DNA of 64,000 nt from Methanolobus sp. ZRKC5. Lineage in GTDB: Archaea; Halobacteriota; Methanosarcinia; Methanosarcinales; Methanosarcinaceae. Below the pieces are notes generated by a model. That model ran no database searches and had not been told where the DNA came from. It saw nothing but the letters and a program-made list of their open reading frames with translations. The stretch is from NCBI RefSeq assembly GCF_038446525.1, contig NZ_CP151792.1, positions 62,001 to 126,000 of the forward strand, read 5' to 3'. The translations under genes were made by a program, and so were the position numbers. Of the stretch, positions 34,081-43,599 are shown piece by piece. Position 1 is the first letter of the stretch, and each line of letters opens with the position of its first letter.

Positions 34081-35529
34081 ATAGACCGCGAAGAAATACT
34101 TGCAGTTTATGAAGCTGGTCCAGAAGCAGTAGTAGAACTTGTAACTCGATTACTTGGGATAATTGAACATCAATCTCTCCAAATTGCACAACTTGAAGAG
34201 CGTGTCAGGCATTTGGAAGAAATGCTTGAAAAGAATAGTCGCAACAGTAGCAAACCACCTTCTACTGATTCTTATGCACGGAATAAACCAACCGTTAAAA
34301 GTCAAAGAAAAAAGACCAATAAGCATGTAGGTGGTCAAAACGGTCATCCTGGTACTACATTAAGAATAAATGATGATCCGGATGAAGTTATTGTTCATCC
34401 TGTTAATCAATGCGTCAATTGTGGGAGATCGTTAGCTTCTGTTCCCTCTGACTATGAAAGAAGACAGGTCTTTGACATTCCTCCTATAACTATCAATTGC
34501 ATTGAACATCGTTGCGAGATTAAAACATGTCCCAAATGTTCTCATGTAAACAAAGCTCTTTTTCCAGATGGTGTAACTCAGCCGACTCAATACGGTCATC
34601 GAGTTAAGTCATTTGCAGTTTATTTGCACACTTACCAATTACTTCCTTATCAGCGTGTTACCAAGTTGTTCTCTGATATTTTGGGATGCAAGATAAGTCC
34701 TGCTACTTTGGTGAACACGGAACGTAGTTGTTTTGAGAAGCTTGGAGCTTTTGAAAATACAGTGAAACATCTCCTGAAAGAATCTCCTGTCATCAATCTG
34801 GATGAAACAGGAATGAGAATAAATGCAGTTCGTAATTGGCTTCATGTGGCAGGTACAGACAAACTGACCTATTATTTTGCACATCGCAAAAGGGGCTCAG
34901 AAGCAATGGATGCTATGGGCATATTACCAGGTTACACTGGTGTTGCAACACATGATTTTTGGAAACCGTACAACAAATATGAATGTCAACATTCATTATG
35001 TAATGCACATTTATTACGAGAGTTAACTGGAGCTTCCGAAAACAGTGATCAACAGTGGCCAAAGATAATGAGTGATCTCTTGATATGCATTAAACATCAT
35101 GTTGATAATGATCTTTTAGATACTGAGCTAATTCAAAGGTTCAGTGAGGATTATGATCACATAACTTGTTTAGGAGTGAATGAAAATCCTCCTGATCCGG
35201 AATCAAATGTGCGGTCTAAAAAACGAGGACGTAAGAAGCAGACCACGGTAAAGAATTTGCTGGATAGGTTTATTGGCCATAAAGAGGATATCTTGCGATT
35301 TATGTACGACCAAAACGTTCCGTTTGATAACAATCAGGCTGAAAGAGATATCAGAATGACGAAAGTACAGCAGAAGATATCAGGTACTTTCCGCAGTGAA
35401 CAGGGTGCAAAAAATTTCTGCCGTATAAGAGGATACGTGTCTACTGTTAATAAGAATTCTGAATCTGTTATCGATGCAATTAGTGCAATATTTTATGGCA
35501 ATTCATTTGTTCCAAAGTTGCAGAATTGA
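34081..35529 (+). CDS. IS66-family transposase
   Basis: A transposase of about 480 residues. Coding similarity begins at 34081 (IDREEILAVYEAGPEAVVEL), six bases behind GAGGGG, but the codon there is ATA; the first standard start in frame is TTG 34213. A coiled-coil region (QLEERVRHLEEMLEKNSRNS) leads into SSKPPSTDS, the IS66 zinc-finger motif (CVNCGRSLAS, CPKCSH) and the DDE core: LDETGMR, then ATHDFWKPYNKY, CNAHLLREL, and VPFDNNQAERDIRMTK with the catalytic Glu. The frame is intact. Start usage suggests either a decayed start codon or very low expression; the enzyme would also recognise the ends of the 194-bp miniature elements. Confidence 0.88.
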   Translation: MDREEILAVYEAGPEAVVELVTRLLGIIEHQSLQIAQLEERVRHLEEMLEKNSRNSSKPPSTDSYARNKPTVKSQRKKTNKHVGGQNGHPGTTLRINDDPDEVIVHPVNQCVNCGRSLASVPSDYERRQVFDIPPITINCIEHRCEIKTCPKCSHVNKALFPDGVTQPTQYGHRVKSFAVYLHTYQLLPYQRVTKLFSDILGCKISPATLVNTERSCFEKLGAFENTVKHLLKESPVINLDETGMRINAVRNWLHVAGTDKLTYYFAHRKRGSEAMDAMGILPGYTGVATHDFWKPYNKYECQHSLCNAHLLRELTGASENSDQQWPKIMSDLLICIKHHVDNDLLDTELIQRFSEDYDHITCLGVNENPPDPESNVRSKKRGRKKQTTVKNLLDRFIGHKEDILRFMYDQNVPFDNNQAERDIRMTKVQQKISGTFRSEQGAKNFCRIRGYVSTVNKNSESVIDAISAIFYGNSFVPKLQN

Positions 35530-35676
35530 TCGTGGATGAAGAAATCAGCTTGGTGGAAGTGAGCTAGGCTGAATAGTTACATAAAAAGAACTATTATGAA
35601 ATATATTATGCACAATATTACATTAATTCATAATGTTTATATAGTTAGTAACCAGTTATTTCGCTGGTGAAATAGT

Positions 35677-35787
35677 ATGAAGAAGAGCACATCTATTGAA
35701 ATAAAGAGAATTTTCATTCTATTTCTTTTGTATCTGTTCCTGATGATCTCACTTGGGCTTATTTCCGGTTTCACTCATATAATTTAG
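35677..35787 (+). CDS. Small single-helix membrane protein (36 aa)
   Basis: ATG 35677 is preceded by GGTGA at a suitable distance. The protein has a basic start (MKKSTSIEIKR) and one hydrophobic helix (IFILFLLYLFLMISLGLI), then ends SGFTHII with a TAG stop. It lies beside the IS66 right end and converges with pncB, with 17 bp between the stops. Small membrane peptides of this shape are common but rarely annotated. It has no recognisable family; coding is plausible but unproven. Confidence 0.4.
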   Translation: MKKSTSIEIKRIFILFLLYLFLMISLGLISGFTHII

Positions 35788-35804
35788 CACACCAGAAATA
35801 ATAA

Positions 35805-37013
35805 TTATTCATCAAGTCCTTTACGTCCAAAAATGTAGTTCGCTACTCTGATAGCATCTTTATTCCCGGTTTCTTTTCCTTCATCATCACTTAACTTCAC
35901 TACAGGTATATCATTAATGCTGTGAAGTTTTATTACCATATTAAGAGGTGGACTGGACCTGAAGAACTCATGATTATTAGTGATGCTTGTCCCAATTCCG
36001 AATATGCAGTTAATCCGACTTTCACACTTCTTCTTTATCTCTATTGCATCTGAAGCGGAAAGTGAGTCACTGAAAATAACAACTTTTGTCAGTGGGTCTA
36101 TACCCATTTTTTCATAGTGCTGTATGACCCTGTCGGCAAATTTCAGAGGATCTCCACTGTCATGGCGAACACCATCATACAACTTGGAAAGTTTCAGATT
36201 GAAATTTCTGAAAAATGGTTCTGATCCAAATGTATCAGAAAGTGCAATTCCCAGATTTCCCTTGTAAACATCGACCCAACTCTCCAATGCGAACAGATTT
36301 GCATTGCGCAGTCCTATAAGTGCTGAAGTTCCCATTATCCATTCGTGGCCAATAGTGCCTGTTGGTTTGACACCATATTTTTTAGCAAGGTACACGTTAC
36401 TTGTGCCAGTGAATGTTTTACACTTATGAAGTATCCTGACAGCAAGGTCATGTATTTCAAAACTCCGCCTTCGGCGTGTTCCAAACTCTGAAAAACCACA
36501 ACTGTTCTGCTCAAGCTCTTTAGCATTGCTCACTATAAGCTTTTCATACTCATTCAGGAGATTGCTATAACCCGAACCATTGCCGTATTCTGAATCTACC
36601 CAGTCTGTTTCTATCATCTTGAAATAGAGTTCTGAAACAGTAGCCATGAGGATTATTTCCCACAGAATACTGCTATGCCAGGGACCTTTTATTGTCAGAT
36701 CAAGATCTGCATTCTCAGTTAGTTGGACACTTACTTCTGATGGATCGAAACGATAATTTTTGAGATACTCGACGTAACTGGGTTTGAAGTATGGACATTC
36801 AGCCCTCAGCCAGATGTATTCATCATCTGTCAGGCTGAGTTTCGGTATGTCTTCATCAATGATCCTTCTAAGTTCTTCAACAAATTGCTTTGTAAAGCGT
36901 TGGTCACCTCTGTTGGTAAAACGATATTCTGCAGATGCCTGCGGAAAAAGCTCAAGGATAGCCATCTGCATTGTAAGTTTGTAAAGATCATTGTCCAGTA
37001 TTGAGCAAATCAA
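35805..37013 (-). CDS. pncB: Nicotinate phosphoribosyltransferase
   Basis: A 402-residue enzyme with a TTG start behind GGAAG. It converts nicotinate and PRPP to nicotinate mononucleotide in NAD salvage, with ATP hydrolysis. Family motifs: [11 protein letters not shown] at the N-terminus, [16 protein letters not shown] (about residue 180), [20 protein letters not shown] (about 202), the conserved histidine in TIGHEW that is phosphorylated in this family, and [16 protein letters not shown]. The length fits the short bacterial-type enzymes of about 400 residues. It is monocistronic and divergent from the regulator gene at 37214. Confidence 0.95.
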   Translation of the reverse strand: MICSILDNDLYKLTMQMAILELFPQASAEYRFTNRGDQRFTKQFVEELRRIIDEDIPKLSLTDDEYIWLRAECPYFKPSYVEYLKNYRFDPSEVSVQLTENADLDLTIKGPWHSSILWEIILMATVSELYFKMIETDWVDSEYGNGSGYSNLLNEYEKLIVSNAKELEQNSCGFSEFGTRRRRSFEIHDLAVRILHKCKTFTGTSNVYLAKKYGVKPTGTIGHEWIMGTSALIGLRNANLFALESWVDVYKGNLGIALSDTFGSEPFFRNFNLKLSKLYDGVRHDSGDPLKFADRVIQHYEKMGIDPLTKVVIFSDSLSASDAIEIKKKCESRINCIFGIGTSITNNHEFFRSSPPLNMVIKLHSINDIPVVKLSDDEGKETGNKDAIRVANYIFGRKGLDE

Positions 37014-37213
37014 GTTGTTTCTTCCTTTTTAATTATTAACAAGTAATCGCTATATAGCCTTCCTACTTTCGTATACCTTTTATCTATATATCATGTTTGC
37101 TTGTGTTTTCTATCAAGTACTAAATATATGATAATAATTCAGTTCAGTATAGATTAATATAGTTTCATGTTATAATTATGTACAGAAAATTCTAAATAAA
37201 GAAGGTATTCATC

Positions 37214-37993
37214 ATGAGTAGTAATATTCTGAAAGGAGATCAAAACGGTATGTACTTGCAGGAGTTTGAAAACCTGCGGTCTGAGATAATTTCCTTAAAA
37301 AAGGATGTTAACAGAGTACTTGAACGCTCTAATCATCGTAGTATGGATGCCATGTTCATGGAAATGAAAGGTGACCTGTCACGACCTGTTATACACTATA
37401 TGATTGAGGATACAAAAAAGACAGTTGAAGAAAACTTTTGTATGGAATGCGATAACAAAGATGTCTGTAAAAATGCATTCTCTGATCTTCTTCAGGAACT
37501 GGCCCTGCTTCTTATGGAGGATAAAGTTACTGAGGGGTCCCTTGTTTCGTTCCAGGAACGGTTCAATGAGCTTAAGGGTTTCGCGGTCACTGATAATTGC
37601 GATAACTGCATAAAGAGCGCGTCCGTTATATTTGATAAACAGATGGAACTGATACGCTCATTCAACAGGACCCACAATGAAGATTCGAGCAACAGAGCCA
37701 TCATAGACATCAGTACCATATCAGATGATATTGTCACGGAAGTATGTGAGCCTCTTGCCAATAAGCAACGCCTGGCAATTCTCAAATCAGTAAACTCTGA
37801 TACAAAAAGCTTTTCTGAACTCTCAAAGATCACTGGTCTGCGTGGAGGAAATCTTCTTTTCCATATTCAGAAATTGCTGGACACTGGTATGATCCTGCAG
37901 AGGACCGAGCGGGGGGATTATATGATTACTAGAAAAGGTCATGTCACCCTAAAAGGAATGGCTGAGCTTTATGAAAAACTCATCAAAAGCTAA
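37214..37993 (+). CDS. Winged-helix transcription regulator with Cys clusters
   Basis: A 259-residue protein behind GAAGG. The C-terminal winged helix-turn-helix (about residues 180-250) of ArsR-like type reads LANKQRLAILKSVNSDTKSF, SELSKITGLRGGNLLFHIQK, MILQRTERGDYMITRKG. The N-terminal 170 residues form an all-helical sensor of no known family with two cysteine groups, CMECDNKDVC (about 76-85) and CDNC (about 133-136), which could bind zinc or an iron-sulfur cluster. Such regulators are plentiful in methanosarcinal genomes. It overlaps the convergent gene at 37983 by 11 bp. Its target is unknown; the divergent pncB is one possibility. Confidence 0.82.
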   Translation: MSSNILKGDQNGMYLQEFENLRSEIISLKKDVNRVLERSNHRSMDAMFMEMKGDLSRPVIHYMIEDTKKTVEENFCMECDNKDVCKNAFSDLLQELALLLMEDKVTEGSLVSFQERFNELKGFAVTDNCDNCIKSASVIFDKQMELIRSFNRTHNEDSSNRAIIDISTISDDIVTEVCEPLANKQRLAILKSVNSDTKSFSELSKITGLRGGNLLFHIQKLLDTGMILQRTERGDYMITRKGHVTLKGMAELYEKLIKS

Positions 37994-38348
37994 TATCGGT
38001 AATATTTTTACACTCGTTCCATTTCGTGTATATTGCCATGATCTCTTCTGCAATTTCCGTGCCCATTCTTTCTTCGATCAGCTCAAGGAACAGTGTCATG
38101 TAATGAGGTTGCACACACCCAAGGCTCTCTTCACCTGTTCTTATAAGTGATAACAGGTATTCCAGATCATCGTCATCCAGGGCGGACAAACGGGTCTTGA
38201 AGTCTTCTTCATTTTTTGCATAATGGTTTGCAAGAGGTGGAAGTATGGACTTATATGGTGCTTTTGAACCTGTACATTCAAGTCCTGCACACTCAGGAGC
38301 GACTTTTTTTAACACTACTATATCTTTAGGGGAAAGTTCTCTTGCCAT
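37983..38348 (-). CDS. Conserved methanogen protein of unknown function
   Basis: A 121-residue soluble acidic protein. The N-terminus RELSPKDIVVLKKVAPECAG contains two cysteines (PECAGLEC); the middle has KSILPPLANHYAKNEEDFKT, and the rest is helical with LDDDDLEYLLSLIRTGEESL. No known domain is recognised, though the overall pattern looks like a small helical regulator or adaptor conserved in methanogens. It lies downstream of the U32 peptidase gene (44-bp gap, same strand) and its 3' end overlaps that of the regulator at 37214. Confidence 0.65.
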   Translation of the reverse strand: MARELSPKDIVVLKKVAPECAGLECTGSKAPYKSILPPLANHYAKNEEDFKTRLSALDDDDLEYLLSLIRTGEESLGCVQPHYMTLFLELIEERMGTEIAEEIMAIYTKWNECKNITDISF

Positions 38349-38391
38349 ATTATCACCTAAACTCTTTTAGTTTATAATTTATTATACTGAT

Positions 38392-40857
38392 TTATAGTAC
38401 ACCTTTGAAATAGTGTCCCTGATCGTATTCCTCATCCCTTGTGGACTTCAGTTTAATCTGTTTGCCGTCAAGTGCTCTTCTGTAATTGCGTGTGATATCC
38501 TTTACATCCACTTTTTCATAAAGGGAAAGGTCAAGTCTTAACACATCAGCACCTGATGTACAAAGTTTATCAATTTCCTCCACCATGTTCAGGACCGTGG
38601 AATTGTAGATAAGGGTACGCTCACCTTCTCGCTTCACCGGGAATGAGCCTTTGGTGTTATCCACAAGTAGCACCTCACTGTCAGTTTCGATAGTCCCGTC
38701 TTCAATAAGAGGACCTAACAGGTCATTCTTTGTCACAAGCAGAAGTTCACGTCCATATGCCATGACCTCTATTTGTATATCAGGATCTGCGTTAATGCAA
38801 ACCTCCTGTGTTTCTTCAAGGTTTAGTTCACTTGAAAGTGTAACACGGTAAGCACCGGATGTTCGGAATGCATTTACTGTGTAAGAATTGAAGGCATTGA
38901 ACTCTTTTTGGGTAACAAAGGGTGCATCCATTTCATTTGCCAGTCGGATTGTTCCGTAATTAGAACATGCAAGTTTGAATCCTGCATCTGCAACCTGTTG
39001 CATCAGTTCTTTTAGTGCAGGCATTTCTTCTTCAAAACTTACCTGTGGTGTCATCAGGACAAATTCCACATCCTTTTCCTTCAGGCCGTTAGTCCTGAGG
39101 ATATTATTCTCATTCATCAATTCAGTGAATAGATGAATAGGTGCATAAACAATATCAGCGCCAGATTTGGATGCAGTAAAAATTGAATCGATCTCTGAAA
39201 CCTCAACACTTAACAGAGGTCTTTTTGCTTTCTTTTTGCTTTCTTCCCGCTTATATCCTGTGGAAACAGTGGGACAACTGCGGTTCCTGCCCTCTCTTGG
39301 GAATCTGGAATTAAACAGCTCTTCAACTGCTTCCCTTCTAGTACCTGAAAGTGCTCCAAGGGGAATGAAAATATTATCGTCAACATCCAGAATAATATCT
39401 TCGACGTGGAATGTTGTATCACCGAGTTTTCCAAGAGTTGCTATCATTTGCTCCTGGCTTGTGGGAGAACTTTTTGCTTCCTGCACTATGTAATCACTGA
39501 TGGCTTCAGTTTCCCTTTTCCTGCTTTTCACGTTGATATGCAGCTTTTCTCCCTTTCTTGCATGAATTGTTATTATCAGGGGAGTGGTTTGAAGCTCAAT
39601 GTTCTGTAAGCTTTCAAGTAATTGAGGGTCGGTAGATACATAGACCTCATCGTTCTTTCTTATGGATTTGCTGGTCTTTGCACTTATCAGCAGAGTGGTT
39701 TCCTCTCCTTTCCTGGCAACCTGTACAGCCTCACCATTAACAAGAATACCATGAACACGACAACCTATGATCCTGATGCGAGTATTTATGCTGATACCGT
39801 CATTTACCTTTATATCCTGAAGAGGTGTAATGGTCATTTCACCTTCTTTTGTGGACTTAGTTATATTATCCACTATTCCCAGATAGGCACCGTAATTGGC
39901 ACTGTATTTGCGTTGTGTGACATCTTCTTCACCAAGAACAAAACCCCGGGTAAAGCCCCTATAGAATAGTTTTGCAAGCTCGTTCTCCATTTCCTCAAGT
40001 TCTTCTGTACTGAAATTCTCACCTGTATCGCATACTTTTTCTGCAACATTTTTGTAGGTTCTTGCACTGGCGGTCACGTACTCCGGTTTTTTCATCCTGC
40101 CTTCTATTTTGAGGCTCTTGACACCTGTCTTTATAATGTCTTCAAGCCCCGGGAAGGTACAGAGTTCTGCACAGCTTATTGGATACTCACCTACCCGTTT
40201 GCTGTCTACGATCTGTCCATCGACTGACAGTTTATACGGCCGTCTGCAAGGCTGGAAACATGCGCCTCTGTTTGCGCTTCTGTCCGTTATGGCAGTACTG
40301 AACAGGCATCGACCTGAAAATGAATAACAAAGGGCACCGTGAACAAAAAGTTCGATTTCAACTGATGTTTTGTCTATAATACTTTTGACCTGCTCCGTGC
40401 TCAGTTCCCTTGAGAGTATGACTCTTGAAGCACCTGCATCCCTGATAAAATCAACACCTTGTGGGTTGTGGATCGTCATCTGGGTACTTGCATGTAGTGG
40501 AAGGTCCGGGAAATGCTCTTTTAGTAAAAAGAAAAGACCTAAGTCTTCCAGTATAATTCCATCTATATTGTATGCGTATGCCTTATGAACAATATCTATG
40601 GCCTCTTGAACCTCATGTTGCTTGAGTGGAATATTAAGAGCAATGAATACCTTAACTCCATAGGTATGTGCAAGATCGATATTGTCCCTGAGGTCCTCTA
40701 CGGAAAAATTATTTGCACCCTGGCGAGCATTTAACTGCCCAACTCCAAGGTAAACAGCGTCTGCTCCTCCTTTTATGGCGGCTTTCAGGGCTTCCGGGTC
40801 ACCAGCAGGTGCCAGGATCTCAGGAGGAGTACAGGTTGAAGATTTGTTATTATGCAT
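38392..40857 (-). CDS. U32 family peptidase / RlhA-like protein with DUF3656
   Basis: An 821-residue protein. The N-terminal U32 domain (about 10-310) begins PEILAPAGDPEALKAAIKGG and contains the signature region ELFVHGALCYSFSGRCLFS, with GACFQPCRRPY and SLKIEGRMKKPEYV. The four cysteines in this region match the iron-sulfur ligands inferred for this family. A DUF3656-like region (about 330-540) and a second U32-like half (from LLSVEVSEIDSIFTAS) follow. In E. coli the relative RlhA hydroxylates C2501 of 23S rRNA, so an RNA-modification role is more likely than proteolysis. It is monocistronic or leads the short gene at 37983. Confidence 0.88.
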   Translation of the reverse strand: MHNNKSSTCTPPEILAPAGDPEALKAAIKGGADAVYLGVGQLNARQGANNFSVEDLRDNIDLAHTYGVKVFIALNIPLKQHEVQEAIDIVHKAYAYNIDGIILEDLGLFFLLKEHFPDLPLHASTQMTIHNPQGVDFIRDAGASRVILSRELSTEQVKSIIDKTSVEIELFVHGALCYSFSGRCLFSTAITDRSANRGACFQPCRRPYKLSVDGQIVDSKRVGEYPISCAELCTFPGLEDIIKTGVKSLKIEGRMKKPEYVTASARTYKNVAEKVCDTGENFSTEELEEMENELAKLFYRGFTRGFVLGEEDVTQRKYSANYGAYLGIVDNITKSTKEGEMTITPLQDIKVNDGISINTRIRIIGCRVHGILVNGEAVQVARKGEETTLLISAKTSKSIRKNDEVYVSTDPQLLESLQNIELQTTPLIITIHARKGEKLHINVKSRKRETEAISDYIVQEAKSSPTSQEQMIATLGKLGDTTFHVEDIILDVDDNIFIPLGALSGTRREAVEELFNSRFPREGRNRSCPTVSTGYKREESKKKAKRPLLSVEVSEIDSIFTASKSGADIVYAPIHLFTELMNENNILRTNGLKEKDVEFVLMTPQVSFEEEMPALKELMQQVADAGFKLACSNYGTIRLANEMDAPFVTQKEFNAFNSYTVNAFRTSGAYRVTLSSELNLEETQEVCINADPDIQIEVMAYGRELLLVTKNDLLGPLIEDGTIETDSEVLLVDNTKGSFPVKREGERTLIYNSTVLNMVEEIDKLCTSGADVLRLDLSLYEKVDVKDITRNYRRALDGKQIKLKSTRDEEYDQGHYFKGVL

Positions 40858-40988
40858 GCAGATCAGATTCTTATTAGGTTGAATGATAAATCGATAAGTA
40901 AAATTTAGAACACAGGAATGAATAGCTCTTTTCGTATCCTTTCAATATGTTCGTTTAGTTTAAAATAATTTATTTGGAATAACTCTTT

Positions 40989-42494
40989 TTACTGTCCCAT
41001 GTCTCCGGACAGGGGTTCAATTGTGGTCCCTTTCCCTATTAGCAGGTTGTATGCATCAGTTGCTTCATTGTATTTGACAAGCACATTATAGATTTTAAGT
41101 ATACTTCCATATCCTGCTTTTGTGATCACTTCATTATCTTCTGAAAGGTTATGGGATGGTAACACTGCATAGACTGCCTTTTTTGAAGTACCGTCGCATA
41201 TTCTGTAGAGTTTGTACTTCTCATCACCCAGATCACCTGACATCAGTGAACCTACCACATTTATACGTTTAGTATTATGTTTGTCAATTTTTGCCATGCG
41301 TGCGAATTTTGCTTTATCAGGAACCATGAGATTCTGCTTTGACAGTTTGTCCTTCCTGAGTATCGCATATGAGTATTTGATATCGGTATTAATGTAACGA
41401 TAAGGCTCATCGCATTCTGCCAGTTTGCTCATGACCCTGGTAATCTCAATATCTTTTTTATGATCGAAGCTCCAGCATGTTTTAAGGGTACATTCACCCG
41501 ACCAGATGAATGAACATGGGCTATATATCTTGATTCCCATTCTCTTCAGTATTATGGTGAGTGCTCTCATCTCAGTTGAATTAACCTTGTCAGCAGGTTC
41601 TATTATTATGATATTACCATCAGGTGTGAGTTTTTCTGCCATGTTCTTTACGATATCAGCCCTTTGTTCAAGGCTTAGGCCTTTCATCTCATTCAGGACA
41701 TTGGAAAAGACCATAAGGTCAATGTTGTCCGGAAGTTTTTCAATTTCCAGTTTACTCACATCGGCTCTGATAGGTTCTTCAACAGTGACATTTGATTTTA
41801 TGTCTGCATACTGTGGAACGAGGAAATTATATGCCTCTATGTTTTCGTCGAAGAGTTCAATTGTATGGATGTTTGCCTTGCGGTCGTCAAGACGGTTGTA
41901 AAAGTCGATAATTGCCAGTGGGATTGTACCCGGTCCGGTTCCTACATCAAGTATTTTCATACGGTTCTTCAGAAGACCGTCCTTTGCCAGGTCGTAGAGA
42001 AGATATTGAAATTGTATAAAATATACAGGGAACTGATAAGCAAGGTATCCAAGGATGCTATATCCTTTTTCATAGCTTATGTTTCTTGCATTGCCTTCTT
42101 TCCAGTAGCTGGCTTTCTGATAGCGAATGGCTCTTCTTATTTTATCTAAAACGATGGGGTCGTCCCAGTCTTTGCTGGTCTTCTTTTCGATATATTGTTC
42201 GATATGACGTTCCATTTTTCTGGAAACAGCAGTTGACTTGAAAAAAAGGTCATTCTTTTTTATTTCCTCATCAGTAAGTTCCATTTTCTTTTGAGGAGTT
42301 GCACGAACAATCCTGAAATCATCCTTATTGATAACAACATCGATTCCAAGGTCGAAGAACAGGGGTTTAAGAGTATTGTATACCTGTTGGACGGATGTTT
42401 CCTCATTTAGATAGTCAGTAAGCTCTGATAACATGAATTCTGGTTTCATGCGTGAAACGTATTTGAATGTAGATATGATTTCCCTGTCTGACAT
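40989..42494 (-). CDS. Rsm22-like ribosomal small subunit methyltransferase
   Basis: About 501 residues from ATG 42494 (MSDREIISTFKYV); an ATG at 42551 would add 19 residues of no obvious role. Residues about 175-310 form a SAM-binding Rossmann domain (KILDVGTGPGTIPLAIIDFY, ELFDENIEAYNFL, DLMVFSNVLNEM). Then comes a cysteine motif, YSPCSFIWSGECTLKTCWSF, like the metal-binding C-terminal motif of the Rsm22/mtS22 family. Rsm22 proteins act on or assemble the small ribosomal subunit, and some carry an iron-sulfur cluster. The N-terminal 110 residues are winged-helix-like and resemble an archaeal extension. Divergent from the gene at 42724. Confidence 0.78.
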   Translation of the reverse strand: MSDREIISTFKYVSRMKPEFMLSELTDYLNEETSVQQVYNTLKPLFFDLGIDVVINKDDFRIVRATPQKKMELTDEEIKKNDLFFKSTAVSRKMERHIEQYIEKKTSKDWDDPIVLDKIRRAIRYQKASYWKEGNARNISYEKGYSILGYLAYQFPVYFIQFQYLLYDLAKDGLLKNRMKILDVGTGPGTIPLAIIDFYNRLDDRKANIHTIELFDENIEAYNFLVPQYADIKSNVTVEEPIRADVSKLEIEKLPDNIDLMVFSNVLNEMKGLSLEQRADIVKNMAEKLTPDGNIIIIEPADKVNSTEMRALTIILKRMGIKIYSPCSFIWSGECTLKTCWSFDHKKDIEITRVMSKLAECDEPYRYINTDIKYSYAILRKDKLSKQNLMVPDKAKFARMAKIDKHNTKRINVVGSLMSGDLGDEKYKLYRICDGTSKKAVYAVLPSHNLSEDNEVITKAGYGSILKIYNVLVKYNEATDAYNLLIGKGTTIEPLSGDMGQ

Positions 42495-42723
42495 TATGGT
42501 TTCATAGCCTCTCCAACATGATAAATATACTGATGGAAGTTTTTGAATCATGTTTTACCGTGATTGGGTCTGAGTCGAATAATTTATATAGTAGCTACAC
42601 ATAATCAAATTTAGTTGTCTTAAATCAACTAAAATGGACTACCTCCAAAGATCAAGACGACAGAAGTGGATTTAGTTCCAAATGGGCGATGAATACTCCA
42701 CAATAAAAATTAGGATTGTTTAT

Positions 42724-43041
42724 ATGGAATCTGAAAAATCACTATTCAATAAGATAATAGAAAAAGCACGGGAATCTGTTCTCAACTTTGACAGCATGGA
42801 AGCTGAATCTGCCGTCCGGGAAGCGGTTGATGCAGGCATGGACCCTGTTGATCTAATAGAACTTGGATTTATAGAGGGAATGAGAGAGATGGGAGATCGT
42901 TTCGAAAAAGGAGATGTTCCGCTTTTGCATATATTTGCAGCTTCCAAAATAATGGAAAAAGGTATTTCACTGCTCAAATCCTGCGCAATGGAAAATCACA
43001 TGGATTTTAGTATATTCGGTAATATTGCAATAAGGGCCTGA
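42724..43041 (+). CDS. Corrinoid-protein cap domain (truncated methyltransferase corrinoid protein)
   Basis: About 105 residues from ATG 42724; the ATG at 42682 would add a 14-residue non-conserved tail. The sequence KARESVLNFDSMEAESAVRE, AVDAGMDPVDLIELGFIEG, MREMGDRFEKGDVPLLHIFAAS is the four-helix cap (B12-binding-2) that covers the cobamide in MtaC, MtbC, MtmC and related proteins. It stops at FGNIAIRA, exactly where the Rossmann B12 domain with D-x-H-x-x-G should begin. No such domain is present downstream, in any frame I checked. It is either a decayed corrinoid protein or a stand-alone cap. The CoM methyltransferase gene at 48451 is the nearest pathway partner. Confidence 0.75.
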   Translation: MESEKSLFNKIIEKARESVLNFDSMEAESAVREAVDAGMDPVDLIELGFIEGMREMGDRFEKGDVPLLHIFAASKIMEKGISLLKSCAMENHMDFSIFGNIAIRA

Positions 43042-43152
43042 TTCAGGCTTACTTAGATTTGCTACTTTAATTCTGATTTTCTTTTTTTATTAGTCTGCTA
43101 TAACACTTCTATGGCTGTAATATTTATTAGTGATGAACATCCTTTTTTTATT

Positions 43153-43554
43153 ATGGATAGTTCTGCCACACATGAAAAGCTCCTGATGTGCAGATTAGAT
43201 ACGCTGATTGCTGACGGATTGTACGAAAAAGCAATATCCTGTCTGGATGAAATATTAAAAGAACACCCTGCTGATGAACATGCTCTTTCAATGAAAGGAT
43301 TCGCATATTGTCTGGTGGAGGATTCTGAAAAAGGTATTGAACTTCTGGAAGATGCACTGGAAATGGAACCATACTCAAAGAATGTTCTTATAATCTTTGC
43401 AGATGCCTGCCTGCAATCTTCAATGTCTGATAGATCATTGGAGATACTGGAAAGGGCAATAAATTATTATCCTGAAGATGACGGGTTTGTTATGTTAAAA
43501 GCGGTCATTCTCGGAGCCAGAAAACGAAGTGGTATTAATGCGCAGTTTAATTAG
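43153..43554 (+). CDS. TPR-repeat protein
   Basis: About 133 residues from ATG 43153 (MDSSATHEKLLM). It contains three tetratricopeptide-like helix pairs: GLYEKAISCLDEILKEHPAD, ALSMKGFAYCLVEDSEKG and SKNVLIIFADACLQSSMSDR. No other domain is present. TPR proteins mediate protein contacts; the partner is unknown. It starts about 110 bp after the truncated corrinoid gene and precedes a membrane protein gene by 45 bp in the same direction, so it may share a transcript with it. Confidence 0.78.
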   Translation: MDSSATHEKLLMCRLDTLIADGLYEKAISCLDEILKEHPADEHALSMKGFAYCLVEDSEKGIELLEDALEMEPYSKNVLIIFADACLQSSMSDRSLEILERAINYYPEDDGFVMLKAVILGARKRSGINAQFN

Positions 43555-43599
43555 CTTTAAATCAGTAACTATATAACTCAACCTTTACTATTTATTTAT

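Larger units (their letters stand above)
32808..35580 (+). mobile_element. IS66-family insertion sequence (ISBst12-like), interrupted
   Basis: Begins GTAACTATTCAGCCTG (32808) and ends AGGCTGAATAGTTAC (35580), flanked by perfect 8-bp target duplications ATAAAAAG (32800-32807 and 35581-35588), the usual length for IS66. Without the IS5-family insertion at 32853-33999 it is about 1.63 kb with one transposase gene and no accessory IS66 frames, fitting the ISBst12 subgroup. Its ends are those of the three 194-bp miniature elements in this window. Confidence 0.9.
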
